A DNA stretch of 64,000 nucleotides from contig NZ_CP113116.1 in assembly GCF_026625985.1 (NCBI RefSeq), forward strand, positions 2,666,001 through 2,730,000, read 5' to 3'. This stretch comes from Mycobacterium sp. Aquia_213. GTDB taxonomy: Bacteria > Actinomycetota > Actinomycetes > Mycobacteriales > Mycobacteriaceae. The first letter of the stretch is position 1; the number at the start of each line of letters is the position of its first letter. Both the position numbers and the translations under genes were made by a program. Shown here one piece after another: positions 43,967-52,148 of this stretch. The notes beneath the pieces are model-generated. The model did not search any database, was not told the origin of the DNA, and saw only the letters and a list, made by a program, of their open reading frames with translations.

Positions 43967-44755
43967 ATGACATCCATGTCGCACGATCCCGCCGTTGCGA
44001 TCATCGGCGCTCAATTGACGGCAATGGGCGCCGCCGCCATCGCGGCGGCCGCCGCGGCGGCGCCGGCGGTGACCGCGCTGGTGCCCGCGGGCGCCGAGGA
44101 GATCTCGACCACGGCGGCCATGGCGTTTGCCGCCGAGGCCGGCAAGACGCTGGCCGCCCACGCCGCGGCACACCAAGAGATTTCGCGGACGGGCGCCGCG
44201 CTGGTGAATATCACCCGGATGTACGCCCAGACCGACGCGACGGCCGCGGGCGCCCTGCAAACCAACGCCGCGCGCAGCACTGCCGTCGAATTCGAAAGCG
44301 CCGGCGCGCCCATGTCGAGGTCGCTGGCCAGTCCGGCGCCGGCCACACGGCTGCTGCGTGCCGAAGCGGTGCCCGGCGCGGCCGGCACGCCGGCCCGCAC
44401 CCCGGCGTTGGCCAACCTGGTCCAGGGAGCGGCCGCCGCGCCGACCCCGGCGGCCGGGGCGGCCACCATGCCTTCGGCGATGAGCGCGGCATCGACGCTG
44501 CTCAGCGCCGGCAGCGCGCCGCTGAGCACCCTCAGTTCGCTCGGCTCGTCGCTCGGCTCGGTCGGCCAGGGCGGCCTCGGCGGCGCAACGGCAGGCGGTG
44601 CATCGGCAGGCGGAGCGGCCGCGAGTGCGGCCGGCGCGAGTGGAGCCGCCGCGGGTGGGTCGGGCACGGCACTGGCGTCCTCGCTGACCAACGACGACGG
44701 CAACCCCGACGCCAAAGATGCCGATGGCAAACAGACTGGTGAGCAGGTGCTCTGA
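43967..44755 (+). CDS. PE35-like protein with an Ala/Gly/Ser-rich C-terminal domain (orphan)
   Basis: A 262-aa type VII secretion-type protein. The first 97 residues match the PE fold: MSHDPAVAIIGAQ, ALVPAGAEEISTTAAMAFAAEAG, HQEISRTGAAL and the YxxxD secretion motif YAQTD at residues 86-90, exactly where PE/ESX substrates carry it. The start resembles ESX-1-linked PE35. Unlike PE35 it carries a further 160 residues, low in complexity and rich in Ala, Gly and Ser, ending in an acidic tail. No PPE or Esx partner gene is adjacent. Whether it is secreted, and by which ESX system, is unknown. Confidence 0.8.
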   Translation: MTSMSHDPAVAIIGAQLTAMGAAAIAAAAAAAPAVTALVPAGAEEISTTAAMAFAAEAGKTLAAHAAAHQEISRTGAALVNITRMYAQTDATAAGALQTNAARSTAVEFESAGAPMSRSLASPAPATRLLRAEAVPGAAGTPARTPALANLVQGAAAAPTPAAGAATMPSAMSAASTLLSAGSAPLSTLSSLGSSLGSVGQGGLGGATAGGASAGGAAASAAGASGAAAGGSGTALASSLTNDDGNPDAKDADGKQTGEQVL

Positions 44756-44770
44756 GCGGGCTTGCCCGGT

Positions 44771-45955
44771 TTATAGCCCCGGCTGATCCTCGATGATGCC
44801 CAGCCATATCTGCGCGGCGTCGATGGCCACCTTCTCGCTGATAAAGGCGTGTTGGGTTCCGGTGTAGATGTCGCGGAATGCGCGCTCGAGGCGGGTGCCC
44901 TCGCGGATCGAGCTGGTGCCGGCGACCAGGTGGGCCCATTCGGCACAGCTTCGGGCCGTATCGGTGGCGTAGACGGCGGCCACCCGCATATCCGCGCGCA
45001 AGCCCGGCGTCAGCTCCTCGCCCGCGGCGACCGCGGCCTCGGCGGTGGTGAAGGCGTCGAGCACCAGCAGGCGCGCGGCGCGCCAGGCCGCGCGATGATG
45101 GGCGAGGCCCTTTTGGAAGGTGGGGCGGCTGGCCAGTGACGCCATGTCACTCATCCGGAATTTCGTGGCGGCAAGTTCCTGCACGTCGTCGAGCATGCTC
45201 TTGGCCACGCCCAATGCCCACGACGCGTGACCGGCGGCGGTGACCGGCATCAGGCCCATCCGGGTGGCCGGCGACGTTCCGCGATGTGGGTGGCGGGCGA
45301 ACAACTCGAAGGTGCGGCTCTGTGGGACGAACACGTCGGTGACGCTGTAGTCGTAGGAGCCGGTTCCCTTGAGTCCTTGGACATGCCATCCGTCGTTGAA
45401 GTTGACCTGTTCTCGTGGCAGTACGGCCACGTGCATCTCGGGCAGGCCCTCGCTGATCCAGCGCATCTCGCCGTTGTCCACCGGCAGAAATCCGGCTGCG
45501 ACATATTCGGAGTGGCCGATGCCGGAACCGAAACTCCACGCGCCGTTCAGCAGATAGCCGCCGTCGACAACGGTGCCCTGGCCGTTGGGAAAGAACTGGC
45601 CGCCCATCGTCACGCGGTTGTCGTGAGCGGTGAACACCTCGGCGAAACCTTCGTCGGGCAGATAGGCCGCCGCGGCGAACGACGACGGCAGGTTGGCGAT
45701 GCCGACCCACCCGAATGAGCCGTCCTGCCAAGCCATTTCGATCCAGGTCCCGATCATCTCGGTAAAGGACGGCTCGAGACCACCGGCGACCGCGGGGTTG
45801 AACGACGACATCAGCCCGCTGGCCCACATTTCGTCCACGATCGGCGCGGACAGGGTGCGAATCCGCTCGGACTCCGCGGCTTGCTCCTGCACGAGATCGC
45901 GCATGCCGCGTGCCAGCGAGACCACACGGTCGCTCGTATCGGCTAACGACGTCAT
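44771..45955 (-). CDS. Acyl-CoA-dehydrogenase-like flavoprotein (monooxygenase subgroup)
   Basis: A 394-aa flavin protein with the acyl-CoA dehydrogenase fold. The domains are ordered normally, with the FAD/substrate region GGQFFPNGQGTVVDGGYLLNGAWSFGSG and the C-terminal helical domain. I did not find the catalytic Glu context expected for a classical beta-oxidation enzyme, and the AWSFGSGIGHSEY region is close to the flavin-dependent hydroxylase subgroup (HsaA/PheA-like). The role is therefore open. ATG at 45955 with AAGGAG is preferred over 46009. It is convergent with the PE gene. Confidence 0.82.
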   Translation of the reverse strand: MTSLADTSDRVVSLARGMRDLVQEQAAESERIRTLSAPIVDEMWASGLMSSFNPAVAGGLEPSFTEMIGTWIEMAWQDGSFGWVGIANLPSSFAAAAYLPDEGFAEVFTAHDNRVTMGGQFFPNGQGTVVDGGYLLNGAWSFGSGIGHSEYVAAGFLPVDNGEMRWISEGLPEMHVAVLPREQVNFNDGWHVQGLKGTGSYDYSVTDVFVPQSRTFELFARHPHRGTSPATRMGLMPVTAAGHASWALGVAKSMLDDVQELAATKFRMSDMASLASRPTFQKGLAHHRAAWRAARLLVLDAFTTAEAAVAAGEELTPGLRADMRVAAVYATDTARSCAEWAHLVAGTSSIREGTRLERAFRDIYTGTQHAFISEKVAIDAAQIWLGIIEDQPGL

Positions 45956-46067
45956 TGGCGCTCTCCTTGTCGAACCCGGGACACTGATACCGGTGACCGT
46001 ACCAATCACTCAAAGTGTCTAGCCATCGAAATCGCGTGTTGCTACCGGTCGGCCCTACGGTGGCGTG

Positions 46068-46448
46068 GTGCGGTGGATCGTCGACGGGATGAACGTCATC
46101 GGCAGTCGCCCAGATGGGTGGTGGCAGGATCGAGAGCGGGCCATGGTCGCTTTGGTAGACAGGTTGGACGAATGGGCCGCGGCGCAAGGATAGACCGTGA
46201 CGGTGGTATTCGAACGGCCGCCCAGGACCGCGATCACGTCGACGGTGATCGAGATCGCGCATGCGCCCAAAGCGGCGGCGAACTCGGCCGACGACGAGAT
46301 CGTCCGGCTGGTTGAAGCCGACGCCAGCCCGAACGAAATCCGGGTGGTGACATCCGACCGGGCGCTGACCTACCGCCTCCGTCAGCTGGGTGCGTCGGTC
46401 TTCGCGGCGGAGCGGTTCCGTGACCTCGTCGATCCGCGGGACCGATGA
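46068..46448 (+). pseudogene. YacP-like NYN-domain RNase gene interrupted by an in-frame TAG
   Basis: Reading from GTG 46068 (or GTG 46065) gives RWIVDGMNVIG, the first metal-site Asp of a NYN nuclease, then WWQDRERAMVALVDRLDEW. A TAG stop follows at 46191-46193. The same frame resumes at once with VTVVFERPPR, AHAPKAAANSADDEIVRL (acidic site) and VVTSDRALTYRLRQLGASVF, ending at 46448. Together the two halves make one complete domain of about 125 residues with no shift. The second half can start at GTG 46197. It is either a nonsense mutation, a read-through or split gene, or a sequence error. It overlaps the next gene by 4 nt. Confidence 0.8.
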
Positions 46449-47404
46449 CCGCCGGCCGGGCCGGGCCCGCAACCAATCGGGTGTGCGAACTCGCGCACAT
46501 CGATATCCCGATCATCCAGGCGCCGATGACCTACATCGCCGGCGCCCAGCTCGCCGCCGCGGTGTCCAACGCCGGCGCGTTGGGGATCATCGAGACCACC
46601 TCCGATCAGGGGCGGGCCGACATCCAACGGGTGCGCACCCTTACCGGCGGTTCGGTGGGCGCGAACATCGCACTGCTGTTCAACCGTGATCTGACGGTCG
46701 TCGACCTGCTCGTCGCCAACGGCATTCGCTTCGTCACCACCTCGGCCGGGAGCCCCTCGCTGTTCACCGAGCGGCTCCACGACGCGGGCATCACGGTGTT
46801 CCACGTGGTGGGCACCCTGGCCGCGGCGAAGAAGGCCGTCGATGCCGGAGTGGACGGCCTCGTCGTCGAGGGGGTCGAGGGCGGCGGGTTCAAGAACCGG
46901 TTCGGGGCGTCGACAATGGTGCTGCTGCCATTGGTGGCCGCTCACGTCGATGTCCCGATCGTGGCGGCGGGCGGAATCTGCGACGCGCGATCAATGGCCG
47001 CGGCGTTTGTCCTCGGTGCCGAAGCCGTCCAGATGGGCACCCGGTTGCTGGCTTCGGCGGATTCGCCGGTGCACGGCAACCTCAAACAGGCGGTCGTGGC
47101 GGCCGACGAGACCGGCACCGTGCTGCTCCCCCTTGACGGCAAGCGGATGATGCGCGTGATCCGGACTCCCGCCGCCGAAAAGCTAGATAGATCAGCCTCT
47201 TTCGAGGAAGGCGGTGCCGCGCTGCAACGCGTCCAGCGACTGTATTTCGAGGGCGATATGGACGCCAGCGTCGCCAACACCGGTCAGGTGGCCGGCCGGA
47301 TCGACGACCTTCCACCGGCCGCCGAGATCATCAAGCAAATGTGGACCGGCTGCCGCGAGGTACTGGCCACCACCGCGGATCGGTTCCGGCCCGGCCCGGC
47401 CTAG
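46445..47404 (+). CDS. Nitronate monooxygenase (2-nitropropane-dioxygenase-like)
   Basis: A 319-aa FMN-binding TIM-barrel enzyme that oxidises nitronates, or in related forms acts on toxic nitro compounds. Seen: PIIQAPMTYIAGAQLAAAVSNAGALG at the N-terminus, VSNAGALGIIE, the FMN phosphate region GLVVEGVEGGGF, IVAAGGICDARSMAAAFVLGAEAVQMGTRLLAS split over the active site, and SPVHGNLKQAV. ATGA overlap (46445-46448) ties it to the NYN gene, so expression is probably coupled. Its stop overlaps the convergent lipoprotein gene by 4 nt. Confidence 0.92.
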   Translation: MTAGRAGPATNRVCELAHIDIPIIQAPMTYIAGAQLAAAVSNAGALGIIETTSDQGRADIQRVRTLTGGSVGANIALLFNRDLTVVDLLVANGIRFVTTSAGSPSLFTERLHDAGITVFHVVGTLAAAKKAVDAGVDGLVVEGVEGGGFKNRFGASTMVLLPLVAAHVDVPIVAAGGICDARSMAAAFVLGAEAVQMGTRLLASADSPVHGNLKQAVVAADETGTVLLPLDGKRMMRVIRTPAAEKLDRSASFEEGGAALQRVQRLYFEGDMDASVANTGQVAGRIDDLPPAAEIIKQMWTGCREVLATTADRFRPGPA

Positions 47405-47712
47405 CTCGGGTGGCTGTTGACGGCGAACTCGACCTGCTCGCCGTTGACCTTGGTGATCTTCATGTTCGCGGTGTACTCCTTGCCCTCCGGGCCGGTGAAG
47501 TGACAGTCGAACTGGACATCGACCTTGGCCTCCACACCGTCGGGGCAGTGCACATCGGTGGGATGAAAACCGGTCTGCTTCGAGACGACGTCGACCACCG
47601 ATTGTGCTGCCCCCTCGGGCTTGACGGTCGACTTGCTGCTGCAGCCGGTCGCCAGCACACTCATCAGGCTGACAGCTACGGTCGCCGCCGCAACCTGGGC
47701 GATACGCATCAT
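47401..47712 (-). CDS. DUF4333 lipoprotein
   Basis: A 103-aa exported protein. A lipobox LATGC places Cys24 as the lipid-modified residue; before it is a hydrophobic signal. The mature part matches the DUF4333 pattern with two further cysteines in VHCPDGVEAKV and VQFDCHFTGPEG, probably a disulfide, and the GKEYTANMKITKVNGEQVEF strand pair. Function unknown; such proteins are anchored on the outer face of the membrane. The 3' end overlaps that of the nitronate monooxygenase by 4 nt. Confidence 0.88.
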   Translation of the reverse strand: MMRIAQVAAATVAVSLMSVLATGCSSKSTVKPEGAAQSVVDVVSKQTGFHPTDVHCPDGVEAKVDVQFDCHFTGPEGKEYTANMKITKVNGEQVEFAVNSHPS

Positions 47713-47880
47713 TGCGCGATTACTCCTTTGTCTGCCGTGCCCGAGGCTAACGCGACGGGAATCGACAGGCTAACACGCATCGGTGCCGACGCTACAGCTC
47801 AGAAGCGCCGAAAGTTCGGTCCTGCAACGAGTATTCGCATTGTCGGGCAACCCGGCGCCGGGTCGGACTAAAGTGACGCG

Positions 47881-48375
47881 ATGGCTCTCAGGTACCCGGC
47901 ACGAGCCGGGTGGCTCGCTCTTGTCGCCGCCGTCGTCGCCGCACCGGCAGCCGGCGCCGACCGGTCGCAACCCGTCCCGCTCAACGGCGCCTACGACACC
48001 TTTCTCGATCATTCGAGGCAGACGTTCAATGGCAAACCGCGACCTTCGGAACCGTCGATACAACCGGCGAGCTTCACCACCACCTGCGACGCCTCCGGCT
48101 GTATCGCGCACTGGCTGATCGACCCGTTGGCGGACAACCCGACTGCGCCGACCCTGTTCGACTACCGGTGGTCCATCGACAGGTGGGTATCGAGCTCGGA
48201 CTACCCGTTCCACTGCGACGACGGCAGCTTGGTCGACACCAAGCGCTCCGACTTCCTGATGCCCAACGGTGACGGAAGTTTCCGTGGGGAGCGAACTTTC
48301 ACCGTCGGCGCACCCGGATGCCCCGGCGACGGCCCGGGCGTCTACTGGCTGCCGTTCACGCTGACGCCCAGCTGA
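47881..48375 (+). CDS. Secreted hypothetical protein
   Basis: A 164-aa exported protein. The signal peptide (ARAGWLALVAAVVAAPAAGAD) is followed by a beta-rich domain with four cysteines (TTCDASGC, FHCDDGS and GAPGCPGDGPGVYWLPF). The family is not recognised, though the LNGAYDTFLDHSRQTFNG opening and WSIDRW middle recall mycobacterial exported lectin/propeller-like tails. ATG is at 47881. It is convergent with the CAP-domain protein, 12 nt apart, so it is not part of the mce operon. Confidence 0.75.
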   Translation: MALRYPARAGWLALVAAVVAAPAAGADRSQPVPLNGAYDTFLDHSRQTFNGKPRPSEPSIQPASFTTTCDASGCIAHWLIDPLADNPTAPTLFDYRWSIDRWVSSSDYPFHCDDGSLVDTKRSDFLMPNGDGSFRGERTFTVGAPGCPGDGPGVYWLPFTLTPS

Positions 48376-48387
48376 TCGGAGTTTGCG

Positions 48388-49038
48388 CTACTGCGGCGGA
48401 ATCGCGGGCGGCGGATATACACCTCGCAGGATCCACGGGAGCCAGTTGATGCCGAACTCGACCTCGTCGGTCGCGTCGTAGTCGGGGCTGGGATCCAGCG
48501 GGATGTTCTGTTGCATTGCCACCACAGGCGGCGGCCCCGCCGTGGGTGGTGTGGCGGGCGGCCGATCGGTTTGTCCGTAGACGGCGACCACGACGGTGCG
48601 ATCGCGACCGTTCTCCGACCACACTCCGATCTGGCTGTTGGCGCAGTCGGACATGATCGCGAAATACCCGGGGTTGTAATACCACTGGTTGATCAGCTCG
48701 ACTCCGCTGATCGCGATGGCGGGATTGATCGCCACGGTCTCGGCCACCCGCCCGCGAAAGCCGGCGGCGTTCGCCCGGTCTTGTGGCGTGGACCCGTCAG
48801 AACCGATGTCGTCGTTGAGGTTTCGGTTGTTGAGGACGTCGACGGTGTGGCGTTGGGCGGCCAGTTGCAGCTGCGGGTTGATCTTCACGTCGTTGGTGCA
48901 GCCGGCTTGGTGCTGAACCGTGAAGACGTTGGCGACCAGGCTGTCGTTGAGTCGCTTGTTGTCGGCCTGCGCCGCGGGCGCACCGCATACCGCGCCGGTA
49001 GCCGTGCAGCACAATGCGAAGAGCGATCGATACCGCAT
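48388..49038 (-). CDS. Exported CAP-domain (SCP/PR1-like) protein
   Basis: A 216-aa exported protein with signal MRYRSLFALCCTATGAVCGAPAAQAD and a CAP/SCP-like domain: SLVANVFTVQHQAG, INPQLQLAAQRHTVDVLNN, SDGSTPQDRANAAGF, VAETVAINPA and YNPGYFAIMSDCANSQIGVW, the last matching the CAP G-x-W block. CAP proteins bind lipids or sterols or act as peptidoglycan-binding factors. The Pro-rich C-terminus is likely disordered. AAGGGA before ATG 49038 supports the start. It is the last gene of the mce transcription unit, suggesting a linked lipid role. Confidence 0.82.
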   Translation of the reverse strand: MRYRSLFALCCTATGAVCGAPAAQADNKRLNDSLVANVFTVQHQAGCTNDVKINPQLQLAAQRHTVDVLNNRNLNDDIGSDGSTPQDRANAAGFRGRVAETVAINPAIAISGVELINQWYYNPGYFAIMSDCANSQIGVWSENGRDRTVVVAVYGQTDRPPATPPTAGPPPVVAMQQNIPLDPSPDYDATDEVEFGINWLPWILRGVYPPPAIPPQ

Positions 49039-49064
49039 GTGGTTGTTCCCTTCCATCGGCTTCG

Positions 49065-49451
49065 TCAGCTGCCGGCCGCGGACGGCGGTCGGTAATGTGC
49101 TGCCGAGTTTCGTAGCTGCCAGATCAGTGCTGGGCACAGCTCGGTGACCGCCTGGCTGATCAGGTACGAGGCCTGGTATTCATCGGTGGTGTTGAAGTCG
49201 GCCTTCACATCACCCATGACCTGTGCGTAGCTATGACCCTGAGATACCTTGTCGCAGATCCCATGTCCATAGCTCAGGGCGGCGTCAGCGTTGGCGAAGT
49301 GGTAGCCGGGCCGCATCGTCACGTTGACCAGGTAGGCCACCGTGTCGGCGTGCGCGCGCGGCGCCATCGCAGTCGCGAGCAGCATCGCCGCCGCCAAAGC
49401 CGCAGCCGCGAGCGGCTTTTCGGATGTGTGGTCAGACTGCCGGCGTTTCAT
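49065..49451 (-). CDS. DUF732 exported protein
   Basis: A 128-aa secreted protein with signal AAAALAAAMLLATAMAPRAHAD and a DUF732 domain: YLVNVTMRPG, YGHGICDKVSQGHSYAQVMGDV and YLISQAVTELCPALIWQL. Two cysteines (ICDK and LCPA) make the usual disulfide. The function of DUF732 in mycobacteria is unknown. It lies 10 nt after the Mas gene and 26 nt before the CAP gene within the mce unit. Confidence 0.88.
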   Translation of the reverse strand: MKRRQSDHTSEKPLAAAALAAAMLLATAMAPRAHADTVAYLVNVTMRPGYHFANADAALSYGHGICDKVSQGHSYAQVMGDVKADFNTTDEYQASYLISQAVTELCPALIWQLRNSAAHYRPPSAAGS

Positions 49452-49461
49452 CGTGGTGAGC

Positions 49462-50052
49462 TCAGACCGGGTCGAATTGCGAGATCAGCCAACGCCCGTC
49501 GATCTTGTCGAGCGTGACGCGCACGCTGGACGCGGTGCTGGTCGGCGCGTCTTGACCAACGATGATGGTCTGGTTCACGAAGAGTAGGACGACGGCGTGG
49601 TCGGTCGTAGTCGATACCGACGCAGCGCCCGGGACGGTAGCCACGGCAGAGATCTGCTTCTGCTTCGACCCGGGGATCACCACGTCGTGCGTGAGTTTCG
49701 TGTAGGCGTTCAGGAACGTTCCGGTCAGCTTGGTCTGTGCGGCCTCGAGTTCCTTCTGCACGGTGTCGGGCCGGTAGGACAGCAGCGCAACGGTGCCGTC
49801 GGTGGCGGCCTGCACGGATTCCGCGCGGGCGGCGGCGGTGTCGCGCACGGAGGCGTCCCGCCATTTGAGAAAACCTGCGCCGGCCGCCGTTGACAACGCC
49901 AGCGCGGGCAGCAGCGCGTAGGCGATCAACCGCGACCAGCGGATACGACGCCGCGCACCGGCCGGGCTCGCCTCGGTCTCCGGCATGTCGGCCTGCGCGG
50001 CAATTTCGGTCTCGGCGGGCTCGGCCACGTGCAGCGACTCGATCGCGCTCAT
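49462..50052 (-). CDS. Mce-associated membrane protein (Mas, second)
   Basis: A 196-aa bitopic protein. A disordered N-terminus of about 35 residues leads to one membrane helix (IAYALLPALALSTAAGAGF), then an extracytoplasmic NTF2-like domain with YRPDTVQKELEAAQTKLTGTFLNAYTKLTHDVVIPGSKQKQISAVATV split over its core, and a C-terminal VRVTLDKIDGRWLISQFDPV. This is the standard Mas layout, thought to stabilise Mce complexes. ATG at 50052 overlaps the upstream Mas stop by 4 nt. Confidence 0.9.
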   Translation of the reverse strand: MSAIESLHVAEPAETEIAAQADMPETEASPAGARRRIRWSRLIAYALLPALALSTAAGAGFLKWRDASVRDTAAARAESVQAATDGTVALLSYRPDTVQKELEAAQTKLTGTFLNAYTKLTHDVVIPGSKQKQISAVATVPGAASVSTTTDHAVVLLFVNQTIIVGQDAPTSTASSVRVTLDKIDGRWLISQFDPV

Positions 50053-50642
50053 GGCACGAATCCGACGTTGGAGATCTTCACCTGATCGCCGACCTTCTGA
50101 ACGGTGATTCGCATCCGCCACACTCGCGGAACCGGGTCGCTTTCACCGGCATTCGAGGTCTGCACGGACACTGCCACCAGCGCCTGGGCGGTGTCGGCGG
50201 TCTGGGACTCCAGGCCCGCCTCGGTGATGGTGCCGACCGTCGTTGCCTTGGCTTGCTGCAGTACTTCGACGAATGGCTGTGAGCGCTTGGAGAAGTCGTT
50301 GTAGAACTCGCCCGTTGCCCCGTCCAGAATGCGATGCACGTCGGCATCGGCATGCCGATAGTCGATGGTCGTCAGGTTCAGCGCACCCTGCCTGGCCACT
50401 TGGAGCAGCTGACTACGCTGAGCCTGCCCCTGCTGCGATTGGTGATCGCGAAATCCTAACCAACACAACAGCACCGCCAGTACAACGACGACGATCAGCC
50501 CGAAGATTGTCGCGTAACGCGGCCCGGCCCTTTTCGGTCGGGTCTGCGGTGCGCAATCCTGCTCGGCCACTTCGGATTCGGGGAATTTGTCCTCGGGAAG
50601 GTCAGCCTCCACCGCCGGTTCGGAATCAGTCAGTACCGACAT
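50049..50642 (-). CDS. Mce-associated membrane protein (Mas, first)
   Basis: A 197-aa bitopic protein directly after mceF. An acidic N-terminal tail precedes the membrane helix ATIFGLIVVVVLAVLLCWLGF, followed by a coiled segment (QSQQGQAQRSQLLQVARQ) and a NTF2-like domain with ALNLTTIDYRHADADVHRILDGATGEFYNDF. GGAGGAC before ATG 50642 supports the start. The gene overlaps the second Mas by 4 nt. In known mce operons two or more such proteins follow mceF. Confidence 0.9.
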   Translation of the reverse strand: MSVLTDSEPAVEADLPEDKFPESEVAEQDCAPQTRPKRAGPRYATIFGLIVVVVLAVLLCWLGFRDHQSQQGQAQRSQLLQVARQGALNLTTIDYRHADADVHRILDGATGEFYNDFSKRSQPFVEVLQQAKATTVGTITEAGLESQTADTAQALVAVSVQTSNAGESDPVPRVWRMRITVQKVGDQVKISNVGFVP

Positions 50643-50687
50643 ACCGTCCTCCATCGACATCGTGGTTGGTGCGTGTTGTCATCGTCG

Positions 50688-52148
50688 TCAGCTCCCCGGT
50701 GGCAGCAACATGGTTTGCCATGTCTTGTCTTTCGGCGCGGTTTGAGCCAGGTCGGATCGCGTGTATTGATGGCCATCCGGCCCCGTATAGGTGCCGGTGG
50801 CCGGGTCGTATTGGGCGGCGGTGATGGGTGGCGGCGCGGGAGCGGGGGGACCCGGCGCACGCGGAGGCGATCCGGGCGGCAACTGCGGGATGTCCTGACC
50901 GGACAACGTGGCGTTGGGGTCGCCCTTCCAGTTGAAGCCGTCATTGAGCGGCACGTACTGTTCGTTGCTCTCACACAACTTCACGGTGGGTGCGCGTTTT
51001 CCCGGCACGGTTTCACACGGGATGTTCCGGGCCCCACGGACATTGAGTTGTGAGTCCTGCGGGACCCGACAGTACAGGTCGCCGGCCGGGCGGCCCGGGT
51101 AGTCCTCGGCCGTGGGAACGCGCTGCTGTTGGGCCGGCAGGAATCCGGTAGCGCACGGTGGCGGCAGATTGAGGTTGAGGTTGAAGCTCAGGTACTGGCC
51201 CCGATACGCCTGCTTGGTGTTGAGGTTGGCGAGGATGCCGGCCTGCTCGGCGCCGATGGCCATCGGGAATACCACCAGCAGCTGTTCGATGTCGTTTTGG
51301 TAAGTGACTGCGACCTGCCCGACGCTGACCAGGTTGGCCAGCAGGATCGGCAAGGTGGGTTGCACGCGCTCGATCAGTTGACGCATCTCCCCCAGGGCTG
51401 GACCGCCCTGATCGATGACCTGGGCGACAGTTGCGTCGTGCGTTTGCAATTCGGTGGTGACCGTGGCCAAATGCGATGCCCAGCCGGCAATCGCGTCCGA
51501 GGTGTGGCTCTGCGAATCGAGCACCGGTCGCGCCTGATCGATCAGCGCCACCATCGGGTCGAGATTCTCACGAGCATCGCTCGCCAGATCCGACGTTCCC
51601 ACGATCAGCCGGGAAAGCTCCGGACCAAGGCCGCCCACCGCCGTATACGACTCGTCGATGACGGTCTTCAAGTTGTCGTGCGGGATCGCCCCCAAAGCGG
51701 TATTCGCCGCGCTGAGAAGGGCATTGATGTCGGGCGGTACCGAGGTATTGGCCAGCGGAATGACGTCGCCGTCCTTCAGCGGTCGCGATGTGGCGTTGCG
51801 GGGCAACAATTCGACATACGATTCGCCGATCGCCGTATGGCTGTGCACCTCGGCTTTGAGGTCCGATGGAATGTCGATGCCGGACTTCAGGGACAGCACC
51901 GCTTGCACGCCGGTGTCGGTCAGCCCCACCGATTCCACCCGGCCCACTTCGAAACCGCGATAGGTGACATTGCCGGTGCCATAGAGCCCGCCGGACTCCG
52001 GGAGCTCCATCTTCACCGTGTAGCGGCCGACGCCGAACAACATGGCCGGCAGCTTGACGAAGTGCAGGAAGGTGACCGCCAGCACGGCCAGCGCAATCAC
52101 GATGAAAACGGTCAGCTGCACGATGATCCGGCGCGGTAGATGCAGCAT
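50688..52148 (-). CDS. mceF: MCE family protein MceF
   Basis: A 486-aa substrate-binding component of a Mce lipid importer. An N-terminal membrane helix (IIVQLTVFIVIALAVLAVTF) is followed by the MCE/MlaD domain (YTVKMELPESGGLYGTGNVTYRGFEVGRV), a long helical region that builds the periplasmic tunnel, then a Cys-containing stretch (PPPCATGF, DLYCRV, NIPCETV, KLCESN) and a Pro-rich tail. Length and order match MceF. It begins directly at the mceE stop with no gap. Confidence 0.94.
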   Translation of the reverse strand: MLHLPRRIIVQLTVFIVIALAVLAVTFLHFVKLPAMLFGVGRYTVKMELPESGGLYGTGNVTYRGFEVGRVESVGLTDTGVQAVLSLKSGIDIPSDLKAEVHSHTAIGESYVELLPRNATSRPLKDGDVIPLANTSVPPDINALLSAANTALGAIPHDNLKTVIDESYTAVGGLGPELSRLIVGTSDLASDARENLDPMVALIDQARPVLDSQSHTSDAIAGWASHLATVTTELQTHDATVAQVIDQGGPALGEMRQLIERVQPTLPILLANLVSVGQVAVTYQNDIEQLLVVFPMAIGAEQAGILANLNTKQAYRGQYLSFNLNLNLPPPCATGFLPAQQQRVPTAEDYPGRPAGDLYCRVPQDSQLNVRGARNIPCETVPGKRAPTVKLCESNEQYVPLNDGFNWKGDPNATLSGQDIPQLPPGSPPRAPGPPAPAPPPITAAQYDPATGTYTGPDGHQYTRSDLAQTAPKDKTWQTMLLPPGS

